Part shown: piece after piece, positions 55,906 to 64,000 of the stretch
Numbering within the stretch: the stretch's first letter is position 1
How the letters are laid out: each line of letters starts with the position of its first letter
Assembly: GCF_016801865.2 (NCBI RefSeq)
Contig: NC_068938.1
Location: 130,414,689 to 130,478,688 of the forward strand
Direction of reading: 5' to 3'
Length of the DNA stretch: 64,000 bases
DNA from: Culex pipiens pallens
Lineage: Eukaryota > Arthropoda > Insecta > Diptera > Culicidae
Made by a program: the position numbers and the translations under genes
The notes under the pieces: generated by a model
What the model was told of the DNA's origin: nothing
The model's input: only the letters and a program-made list of their open reading frames with translations
The model's database searches: none

Positions 55906-56760
55906 ATGAGAGAATTACTGTTAAATTACAAAAAAAATACAACCAAATCCAAATACCACAGCCAATCGCTCTTTATTAAACCTTTCTTAGGTAAATCCAT
56001 CGTCCATCCCGGGGAAAACGCAAACCATATGGGGTGGGTAACACACCATAAGATCGCTGAGTCCCTCTTCTGGAGCACCCTCGTACGCAGGCAGCCAGCC
56101 GAGGAGTGCGGTGAAGAGGCATAAATAATGTAAATTATTTTACATTCATAGCCCATAAGCCATAGTGCAGGCACAGCACACCACACGCGATTTAGCTCGG
56201 ATTCCGTTAGTCCCAATTTCGATTCCCCTTTCTTCGAGCAAAAGGAACATGCTGCTGCAAAATATGCTTTAAATTTGCATGTCGAATAAAAAAAACGGCG
56301 ATTTAGGTTGCTGGATCAGCTGATCGTTTTCTACTTCTGCAGTTTAAATGTGTCAAGTTCGGTAGAAAAAATCAACCAAAATTGTTTTCAATTTGTCCAA
56401 TATAATTTTAGGGCTAGTACCGTTACCTCAACAACTCTTCGCTGCTTCTTCCGCCCAAATCGTGCCCAACCAAATCAAACACTTGCGTCATTCCAAACTC
56501 ATCGCTAGAATCTAAACAGCTGGCGCGGTTATCAGCGTGTATGGAGTGCGCGATGTCTATGACCTGAACTACAAATTAGCGGTATACTTTGAATTAGGGC
56601 TCTCCGGCCGACCGACAATACACCGACCATACAGGCAAACTATTGTCCAGCTCCAAGTCACGCAAGTCGGGCCAGAGCTTCGAGGGTGACCTTCTTCGCT
56701 CATCAGTCAAGTGCAAACATGTACACGTGTACCAAAAAAAAGTACGGTTCGAGGTGGTGG
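55906..56760. other. No gene seen; single-copy DNA
   Basis: No repeat match and no supported coding region. GGTGGTGGGTTCAAG at 56752 resembles a tRNA B-box but no A-box was found at the right spacing. Confidence 0.35.
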
Positions 56761-57475
56761 GTTCAAGTAGTGTGTTCTGTAGGTGCAAGTTAAAAAAATG
56801 TAAATTTCGAAAGCGTCAAATTTTATGGTGTAATATTACTTCAAAAAACTTGAAAAGGGTCACCGTAAAAGTGGTAAATTAAAACGTTTTGAGATGTAAA
56901 ATTATCATTATTTCTAACATAAAAGATGTAATATTATAATTATTGATTTTTCTTTACTGTGTGCATGATGACACAAACGCTACCAACTGCGAGCACACAC
57001 ATGCGAGATATCGTGTTTGTTAGTACACAGTGACACCATCAGACGAAAGTAAACGAAATCAGGCCGGGCCAGCTTACCTGGAACATTACAATCTATACTA
57101 AGAAAGAGTTTATTTGGAGTTCGTGCTTGAATTTTAAGTGAAAAAATAATGTTTTGGTAATATATAATGTCCAAAGTTTTAATGCAACAAATTTCGTTTG
57201 ATTTGGATATAAAAAGTATGTTTCCTCATAGAATTCCTAATGTGAATGGTTTTTTAGGTAGCTTGAATTAATTATCAAGTTTAAAATAATGGATGTCTTA
57301 CAAAATTTTTCAGTGCCTAATGAAATGTTCAATATTACTTAAAAATGTGTAATTTTACACAATTTTATGTGTAAATGCACTTTTCCCAAATAAATTGATA
57401 TAAAATTACATCAAATAAGAGGTAACATTCTACCATCAAATTTTCAACCATAATTGTTATACTGTGTTAAAAACG
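56761..57475. repeat. Family F AT-rich repeats
   Basis: GGTGTAATATTAC (56828), GATGTAATATTATAA (56924) and an ending TTTACTGTGTGC (56953), then a second stretch with GTGTAATTTTACAC (57346) and TATACTGTG (57460). Shared motifs suggest one AT-rich MITE family, but its borders are unclear. Confidence 0.4.
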
Positions 57476-57599
57476 GAAGAAATCCAGAGGAACAAACTTT
57501 TTTTTTGCGTTTCTGTCAGCAAATTGAGTTGCATATGGGATATTTATGTTAATTGTCAATTGAAAATAATATCAAAAAAGAATAGAATAAATCTATGAT

Positions 57600-58300
57600 T
57601 TCGCAATTCGACTTTTCTTTGTTTTTTTTATTTAAATGAAACTTTGTCCATGGTTTTTCCATACTAATTTGAGAGCTGGTCATACAAAATGGGTATGTAT
57701 TTGTGTGAAATTCTATACCTCGAGAGGGTATTTTCAGATCGATTTGGTGTCTTCGGCAAAGTTGTAGGTCGTGATTAAGACTTTATAGGTAAACGGAGAA
57801 AAATAAATTTCTATTTTTTTCTAATAAAATGTTGATGACTAAAAGTTTGAACTCTCCTTTTTGTATTTTCAAAATTTTTGATATGTTTGGGGACTTAAAA
57901 AATAAATCTTTGAGCTATAGTGCGTGATTGTGTAGGAGATATTTTTTGGTTTAGGAGATATTTTTTGGAAAATATCGAGAATCCAGGCAAAAACAATATT
58001 TAAAAAATATGTTTTAAAGAAAAATTTAATTTGAAATCGAAAAGTACTTTTTTATGAAATGTGCCCTTTTCAATAAAAATATTCCAGAATTGTTTTTTAT
58101 TTTACTTGCAGACCTTTTCAAATGTTAAGCTTGTTTAAAAATTTAGAAATTTTTTTTAAGATCAAAAAAATGTCGCAACAAAAAAAAATCAGCATTTTAA
58201 ATTGGATTAATACTTAGTTTCCGAGTCAGTTGAAAATTACAGGCAAATTAGGTGACACTTCCTATAGGCAGTCGCGCTAGCATACTTTGTGCACCGTTTG
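57600..58300 (+). repeat. Family B interspersed repeat, copy 4, left arm
   Basis: Contains GATTTGGTGTCTTCGGCAAA near 57740. GTGCGTGATTGTGTAGGAGATA at about 57920 is matched in inverted form by TATCTCC...ATCACGCAC at 59395-59435, so this copy is also a foldback whose centre has been filled by other elements. Confidence 0.55.
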
Positions 58301-58419
58301 TAAGTGAGGGGCGAAATACGAAAGGTTAAAAACATATTCAAATATTCATCGATTCGTTTTTTTTGTGTTAACTGTCGAATTTTCATAGCCTCCGAGATTG
58401 TAGGTATTGTAGATTGTAG

Positions 58420-58943
58420 GTCGACGTCGTCGTGCTATCTTGTCGCACCCGCCATTTTGACGTTCCGAGAAAAACGCGTTTTAATGTTTGACCTTGAATA
58501 TACAAAAACGAGAGCACGCAATGTAAACAATAACAAACACGTTTTGTTTGTCTGACCATTCTGTGCATTGTCCCAAAGTTTGGTTGAAGTTGGTTGCTGG
58601 AGTCCCGAGTTATAATTACAAATGTTTACGGTAATCTAGCTTGTACGTGCGACAAACGCATCCTGACTTTCCTGGCCTGAAATCCCTTTGGCCTTTTGTC
58701 GCACTTACATCAATTTTCATGGAGTGACAAGATAGCACGACAAGATTGAAACTACTTTCATATGTAAAGTGACAAAAATGCACGGAGTTTTTTCGGTTTT
58801 TGGTGAATATCTCAGGATTGAAATCGAATTTTGAGGATCTGTGAAGGTCAAAAGGTGAGGCATTGTGAGCTGCACAAAATGGCGTTCTTAACTCAATTTG
58901 GCCCAAAATGCACGTGCGACAAGTTAGCACGATGGCGACGAGG
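58420..58943 (-). mobile_element. TIR element G, copy 2 (524 bp, opposite orientation)
   Basis: Reverse complement of the element at 28738-29254, with ends GTCGACGTCGTCGTGCTATC and, complemented, CTCGTCGCCATCGTGCTAAC. A 5-bp TGTAG flanks it (58415-58419 and 58944-58948). Most differences from copy 1 are point changes. Confidence 0.75.
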
Positions 58944-58983
58944 TGTAGATTTTTTCTGCTTTTCAAACATTTTTTTTTTTTGA

Positions 58984-59206
58984 GGTACCGTAATCTGGGG
59001 TGAATCGGGACTACAGTCTGAATAGGGACAGCAGTTTTTAGAGCACTTCAAGCTTTTAAATAAGGAAATGGATGTACACATTTTGTTGGCCTGAGTCTGT
59101 TCTAACCGAAACCAATCAGAAAAATCAAAATATTGTGCTCCAACATGGTTAAAACTGCTGTCCCAATTCGCCCCATGTGTCCCGATTGACCCCAGTTTAC
59201 GGTACC
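58984..59206. mobile_element. Short MITE with GGTACCGTAA-type ends, ~223 bp
   Basis: Left GGTACCGTAATCTGGGGT and right ACCCCAGTTTACGGTACC are inverted, followed inside by AATCGGGAC / GTCCCGATT. If the target is TA, the element proper starts at the CCGTAA. No coding capacity. Confidence 0.7.
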
Positions 59207-59214
59207 TTCCTTTC

Positions 59215-59500
59215 AAGAAGCATTTTTTAAATGCAAAAAAAGATCAAAAATAAATACTCAAAAGTGGCTATAACTTGAGAACGGTACACTTTTTATAAAA
59301 AAAAAGTACTTTGAAGTAAATTAGATATTGCTTTAAGGAAAAATTTTTCTGAAGATTTTCGATACGTCAAAAACACGATTTTGTCATCAAATTAATATCT
59401 CCTAAAACATATTTTGCTCCATCACGCACTTTGGCTCAAAAGATGTATTATTAGTACCCTGAAAAAATAAAAATAAATGCTTAAACAAAATTGCATCCAA
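59215..59500 (-). repeat. Family B interspersed repeat, copy 4, right arm
   Basis: GGCTATAACTTGAGAACGGT followed by AAAAGTACTTTGAAGTAAAT and AATATCTCCTAAAACAT; the complement of the left arm at 57900-58080. Confidence 0.5.
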
Positions 59501-60160
59501 ACAAAAAAATATAAAATTAAAAATCGCGAAAATATTTAATGTTGAAGAAAGCATGGAAAAAGTTTAAAAAAAGGCACATTTATAGGCAAACTTTAAAAAA
59601 AGTTTTGCGATTTCACAATTTTTAACGATTTTTTAATTTCAATTTTTTTATTTGGATTAAATTTTGTCGACGCATTTTATTATTGAGGAAGTGAAATCTA
59701 AAAAATATTATTTAACTAGCACATTTAGACACCCTTGTTCTTCAGACGTAAAGTCTTTCGACTTTAAGTCATTCAATCTTTTTTGTCAGATCCAATTGGT
59801 AAAATAAATCAAATTTTATTTCATGTTTTTGTCTTCTCTCGAGTACATCCGAATAACCCCCAACTAGATTTGCTAAAATAAAAGCGGCCAAGCATGCCGT
59901 GTTGCATTAACCGCAGAGACAGATTCTGTGAACAGATTACATTTCACAGAATCAATAAGGAAGGAAGGATGCGTGGACATAACGTACCAAGCGCTCCGAA
60001 TGAGCTGTGATGTGGTGCGTAAGTTAAAATTTGAAAAAGAATTTATTTTTAGGGGTACATTGAATTGGGGAAATAGGGTAAATTAGAAATGGGTGAAATG
60101 AGATAGAGAGTTCTTTAATTTGATCAAAAGAATTTAATAATGGGAATAAAATCGTCTAGC
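59501..60160. other. No gene seen; presumed intron DNA downstream of the shot exon
   Basis: AT-rich then balanced. TCTGTGAACAGATT and GAATCAATAAGGAAGGAAGG around 59925-59970 are not repeated elsewhere. Confidence 0.35.
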
Positions 60161-60164
60161 AAAT

Positions 60165-60326
60165 TATGCTGGAAAGGCTTTCGATCTTGTCGATATCAAT
60201 ATTGCTCCTGCTGTTAATATTTTTTTCAGTCCCTTGAAGAAGCATGCTTTGATTTTTCGTTCTATAATTTGATAACTCCCACTCTCGACGGTCCCTTCAA
60301 TATCGACAACGAGAGAGTCCACTGTA
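60165..60326 (-). mobile_element. Truncated Tc1-mariner/pogo-type element end
   Basis: On the minus strand TACAGTGGACTCTCTCGTTG followed by TCGATATTGAAGGGACCG, and a related TTCAAGGGACTGAAAAAAAT with ATATTGATATCGACAAGATC further in, gives an inverted arrangement. The CAGT start after TA fits this superfamily. The far end was not found. Confidence 0.4.
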
Positions 60327-60556
60327 CTACTTTTTTTTTTGCCCGCACTTCTTGTAATGTGTTTCCCACAGTGGAATACCTCATTCAAAGGTAAAAAAAT
60401 ACCTTTTAAAGTAACAACTACGTTGTGTCTGCTGATTCCCCGGATAAAGACATTTTGAGTATTTTATGCCTAACCAAATTTAGCCTAATTTTAAAGATTT
60501 AGGTTTGTTGAAACAGATTTAATATTAAATGAAAATCAAACAAGCTTCAAACATAC

Positions 60557-60701
60557 CTGCTATTCTCAGCACGGCCCGATCCGCCGGGTCCAGCTGCAGT
60601 ATGCTCAGGGGCTTATCCTTTGCCCACTCGGCGAGACTCTCCCGGTCCATGCTGAACCCGGGCAGACTGCTGCTGCTCGCCTTCCTCGGTATCCGCTTCA
60701 T
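60557..60701 (-). CDS. shot: First coding exon of the spectraplakin short stop (shot/MACF1 family)
   Basis: Spectraplakins are giant cytoskeletal linkers that join actin to microtubules; their N-terminus precedes a pair of calponin-homology domains. The exon encodes 48 residues starting MKRIPRKASSSS and ending LDPADRAVLRIA, plus the first G of a split codon. The splice donor GCAG^GTATGT falls at 60557/60556, in phase 1. Human MACF1 has the very similar LDPAERAVVRVA immediately before the DERD residues that open the actin-binding domain, and the leftover G fits the Asp codon expected next. The start is chosen because AACCAACATGAAG is a good insect context and an in-frame TAA lies five codons upstream. 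Serine-rich residues 9-12 and an acidic/basic stretch are typical of an isoform-specific leader. The remaining exons are not in the window. Seen: exon, donor and phase. Inferred: gene identity, from recalled family sequence. Confidence 0.8.
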
Positions 60702-61642
60702 GTTGGTTGATTTTTATTCCTTTTGTTTGATTTTCCGTTTTAAATTTGTTTGCAGTTGTCACCGTATTTTTTAATCACTTATCATCTAGATTTGATGTTA
60801 TTTTTCACTGGTTGTAATATTTTTTTTCTTGGATTTTATAACTTTTCTGACACCATTCACCGCTTGGGTAGCATTTCCCACTGGTTTAATATATTAAGCT
60901 CAACAATAATTTAACTATTTATTTATTTTTTGTTTCCTTTTTTCTGCGTCGTTTCAAGGAAGTAATTCACTATTTATTTATTTCTCACTGTATTCGATAA
61001 GGAACGATTCTTCTTCTCTATTGCACAATGCTTTCGTTCAAACGCAGCTGCAAGACGATTTCGGAACGTCACAAATTCGCCAGATATTTGTGCGTTGAAG
61101 GTAGGTATCTCTTCGCCGATGATCTTAAGCTGTGCTGCTTCTGCTGCGGATGTCCAACGTTTCCGTGTCGCTTTCCATGGCCGGTCGGTTGGCCCGATTT
61201 TGCCGCGAATCTTTTGTTTACGATTTTCGATGCTCTCCGCGCGCGCACACCAATTTGCGGGCCGATGATCGATTTTTGATGGTGTTTTATTGTTCCGCGA
61301 CCCCCACGTGATCAGTTGATTTCCTCGTGCGGTTTTCTCCGCTTCTTCGCTGAAGCTGAATTTCCAAATTGTAACGGTTTTTGGCCTGTTTTGATTTTGC
61401 GATTATGAAACTTTGTGCTTTCTTCCTCCGTGTGTGTGGCCTAATCAATCAAAAAATGTGTGTGGTGGTGGCGCCGGAACTGCAATTACAGGTTATCCGG
61501 ATCGTGGGTGTTGAAGTGTGGTGTTGGACAGCTTTCAGCGCAGCGATCGTCGGTAGTGCCTGCTACTCTTCGCCAGTTTCAGAGAGCAGGAGACTACCGG
61601 GAGGATGCAGCCGGACTTGCAACGTGCGGGTTATCTTAATGT
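60702..61642 (-). other. Probable 5' leader of the shot transcript, with upstream ORFs
   Basis: The sequence upstream of the start codon is A-rich in its last 250 nt and has no long frame continuing into the ATG, as expected of an insect leader. Reading on the minus strand it contains at least four complete short upstream ORFs: 17 codons at 61125-61178 (peptide beginning MESDTETLDI), MLPKR at 60857-60874, MVSEKL at 60836-60856 and MISD at 60771-60785. The upper limit is set by an acceptor-like site at 61643. The transcription start could instead lie inside this interval. No transcript data are available to me. Confidence 0.4.
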
Positions 61643-61665
61643 CTGCAAAAAGAGAAAAAAGGGGA
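61643..61665 (-). promoter_or_regulatory. Candidate 3' splice acceptor of a 5'-leader intron
   Basis: On the minus strand a pyrimidine-rich run (CCCCTTTTTTCTCTTTTTGC) ends in AG at 61643, the standard form of an acceptor. If used, the shot leader exon would begin at 61642 with a further untranslated exon upstream. This rests on motif appearance only. Confidence 0.25.
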
Positions 61666-63640
61666 AATCGTAAAACGTACTATTTGAGTTATTTCCTCTA
61701 AGATAACGCCGTCGATTTGCGGCGAGAAGTGGAATTTTAACATATATGAATAAAACGGTGGGTGGAATGCTCTCTTGGTAAACATTTTAAGTAGACACTG
61801 CAAATAGCTTACGGCAGAAAGAGAGTTTTGCTTTTGTGTAAGATGCTAAGAATTGTTTGAAATCTTGCTACAAAGAGTGCGGGAAAAGTGGGCAAGATTT
61901 GTTTGCAAAGTGGATTCGAGTGTTTGAAGTGAGAAGAATCATTAGCCGATAGCTGGGCATTCCAGACAGAAGACAGCTGCTGTAAGTTTGTAAGTAATAG
62001 CAGTAAGGTCATTGAAGTTCAACAACTTCTTAAAAATATACTTTTTAGCTGACTTTTCAACAATCTCGTCAGAATCCCACTCTCGGGGTAACCTCCAGAG
62101 CCCATCACGAAAACTGCATTTGCACGAGATGGCATTTAATATCTGCATTATGGCTCATCCCGTTAATTTCATGGTCGTCGTCGTCCAAAAGGGAGCGCAG
62201 AGAAGGGAACTCTCCACAGCAAACCCTCTGGTCTGGTTGAGGTACGGTGGCCTGCCAACCCACAGTGGCCCAGTTTTGAATCCCACACCAACTGGCGAGA
62301 GGGGTTTTTTATGGATCATGTTCGGAGGGCCTCCCCATCATACACAACACATTAATTCTCCGTGTTCCTTCGAAACATGGTTTAATTTCCACGGCTTAAG
62401 AAGCACCAGCAGCGAGGCCAGGGCAAAAAATAAAGTTTTGCATCGATTTGGCTTCCCTTTCGAAGTAGGCCGGAGTGGGTTTCTTCCTGGGTTTGGTTCT
62501 CTGGAAAAGCGCATTTTTTGAGTTATTTATTGGGTTATGTCAAAAAAAATCTCATTGTATTATCTAGAATATTTATTTTATTTGGTTTGTAACAAACCAT
62601 AAAACACTCGATTTCTACTAATTTAGAGTTTCTAGTATCAAATTGTACGTTGAAAAAAAGATTTTGAACATTTAAGTTTTTTTTAGAAAATTGCCCCCCT
62701 TCGATCGTATGAAGAGTGGTTGAAACGGAGTTTTACGTACGTTCCTCCTACCTTCACCTTCTAAACGCACAAAAGCACCGGAGGAGTTATGAAGCATATT
62801 TTGCCTACGTCTTCTCCAGGTTTTGCCATGTTTTGTTTGCTTAGTTCGTATCATGTGCGAGTGTTTTCTTTCGCTTTTCTTATTTAAAGTAGAGTAGTAG
62901 ATCTTCACTGCTCATGATTTATGATGTGTGTATGTGCGATTTGTGAAGGCCAGTAAGTTCATATTTACAAACTTCCGACCGAGCTCTTCTTCTGCTTGCT
63001 GGTTCGGGAGTTGAAAATTGGCAAATTGGCGTTGGTATTGTTCACGCATAAGTGGGCTTGTTTTGAAGCGTTCGAGTTTTTTTTCTGTTTTGTGTATACT
63101 GTTGTAAGCTAAACATATGCTGTGAATCAAAACGGTACAAAACTGTTGAACATACTTGGTGCAGAGCTTTGCATTATTAGATTTGTTAGCACTACTCTTG
63201 ATTACCTGAATAAAATCAGTGAAATATTTACAAATATTTTTATTGTTTTTAAATTGTTTATTTAGAAATCGTGTTATTTTCTGTAAATATATTCAAAAAA
63301 AATCTTACATTAATGATTTGTGGTAAAAAATGTGTTATTTGATGTTTGTGGAAATGGTGAAGAGGTTTAAACAATATTTTAGGTGAATTTATGCATATTA
63401 AACCATCACATTTTTGACCTCCAAAAAACATGTTTACCTTGCAAAATAGCATTGAAATTTTCTAAATTTAACATCATATAAATCAGTAAAAAAAAGTTTA
63501 ATTAGGAAGGTTGCTATTTATCTTATATAATGTGTAAAAATGTGTAATTCGACAGAAACCAATAAAAATTGCACAAATTCCGGATTCCCAAATCTGTTAC
63601 TATTCCCAGATGTAATATTACCATTTTTTCAACGTTGAAA
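61650..63640. other. Upstream DNA of the shot exon; no gene seen
   Basis: The longest non-repeat open frame of the window (62012-62521, plus) lies here but has no domain and no convincing borders. Composition is balanced to 62520 and AT-rich after it, with a family F fragment at 63520-63640 (ATGTAATATTACC). Confidence 0.35.
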
Positions 63641-63647
63641 ATTTGAT

Positions 63648-63697
63648 AGGGTTGTAAGATCTTCAATCTTTTGGACGCATTGGAAAGGTGTTTCAAA
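63648..63697 (+). repeat. Family A fragment interrupted by a pogo-like MITE
   Basis: GGGTTGTAAGATCTTCAATC followed by TTTTGGACGCATTGGAAAGG, the core phrase of the family's internal unit, cut at TTTCAAATA where the pogo-like element begins. Confidence 0.55.
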
Positions 63698-63699
63698 TA

Positions 63700-64000
63700 C
63701 AGTCCTGACTCGATTATCCGAAAGTTTGTAAGGACTTCGGATAATCGAATCATGTCTTTAAAAAAACCTTTTTGTTTTTTTTTATTATCTTACTTTTAAC
63801 ATCAAATTCGAGTTCTGCCTCTCAATTTTAGTTGAATTTGAATAGTTGTTTGCCTCATAAATTACAAAATGATTTTTTTTTCAAATTTTGATCGCCGCCA
63901 TTTTGGCCGCAATCTTGGGTTTTAAAATTCTAAATCACTTTACTGCTCATAATTGAAAATTCAGCTATTATGCCATATCCAGTAATCCGAGAAAAACGCG
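63700..64000 (+). mobile_element. pogo-like MITE, copy 3 (runs off the window)
   Basis: CAGTCCTGACTCGATTATCC after TA (63698-63699), then ACTTCGGATAATCGAATCAT and GCCGCCATTTTGGCCGC, parallel to the copies at 46782 and 48233. The right end lies beyond 64000. Confidence 0.75.

Noticed and set aside
62012..62521. 169-codon frame, the longest non-repeat frame in the window
   Set aside because: No domain, low-quality start context and no splice pattern; a frame of this length is expected by chance in 64 kb of mixed composition.

Overview
The window looks like non-coding DNA from an insect nuclear genome, most likely a culicine mosquito (Culex-like). It is AT-rich and packed with short non-autonomous transposons, tRNA-derived SINEs and tandem arrays. 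It contains no bacterial-style gene and no intact transposase or reverse transcriptase. The mosquito assignment is an inference from the style of the repeats and from the one gene recognised.

Only one protein-coding segment is well supported: a 145-nt first coding exon on the minus strand (60557-60701). It has an in-frame upstream stop, a good start context and a GTATGT splice donor in phase 1. Its last residues (LDPADRAVLRIA, then a split codon starting with G) match the sequence just before the actin-binding calponin-homology domain of spectraplakins (short stop/shot, MACF1, dystonin). The 5' leader lies at higher coordinates and carries several short upstream ORFs. I saw no calponin-homology exon at lower coordinates, so most of the window (1-60556) is probably the giant first intron of this gene.

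Layout. 1-10190: four recurring repeat families (called A, B, C and F here), a Mutator-like MITE, a tRNA SINE, a small hAT MITE and single-copy islands. 10190-14640: a strongly T-skewed domain containing a 2.5-kb array of the 10-mer TTTGATTTTC with an internal ~690-bp duplication. 14896-21473: a terminal-inverted-repeat element split by a 5.6-kb insertion; the insertion consists of 39 and a partial 40th copies of a 117-bp monomer, a ~1-kb non-repetitive body and a (CTCATG)n tail, all between 31-bp direct repeats. 21474-33984: hAT elements, a hairpin MITE, another TIR element and single-copy islands. 33985-37200: nested A-in-C, then B, then an (ATTCAAAG)n array and a decayed GATTCTTG tract. 37200-46280: single-copy islands, a SINE, a hAT element nested in family B, and a 0.7-kb palindrome. 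46283-48882: a segmental tandem duplication with nested pogo-like MITEs and a dimeric tRNA SINE. 48885-60556: decayed simple repeats, a hAT element with a TA-flanked MITE inside it, an inverted second copy of the TIR element seen at 28.7 kb, and more nested repeats. 60557-64000: shot first exon, its leader, upstream DNA, and the left end of another pogo-like MITE running off the window.

The most unusual object is the 15398-21041 insertion: a monomer array plus short body plus 3' repeat tail, bounded by long target-site-like duplications. It resembles a non-autonomous LINE-type retroposon whose 5' end is a long array of promoter-like monomers, as opposed to ordinary satellite DNA. The minus strand of the array is open for about 1,500 codons because the 117-bp period is a multiple of three.
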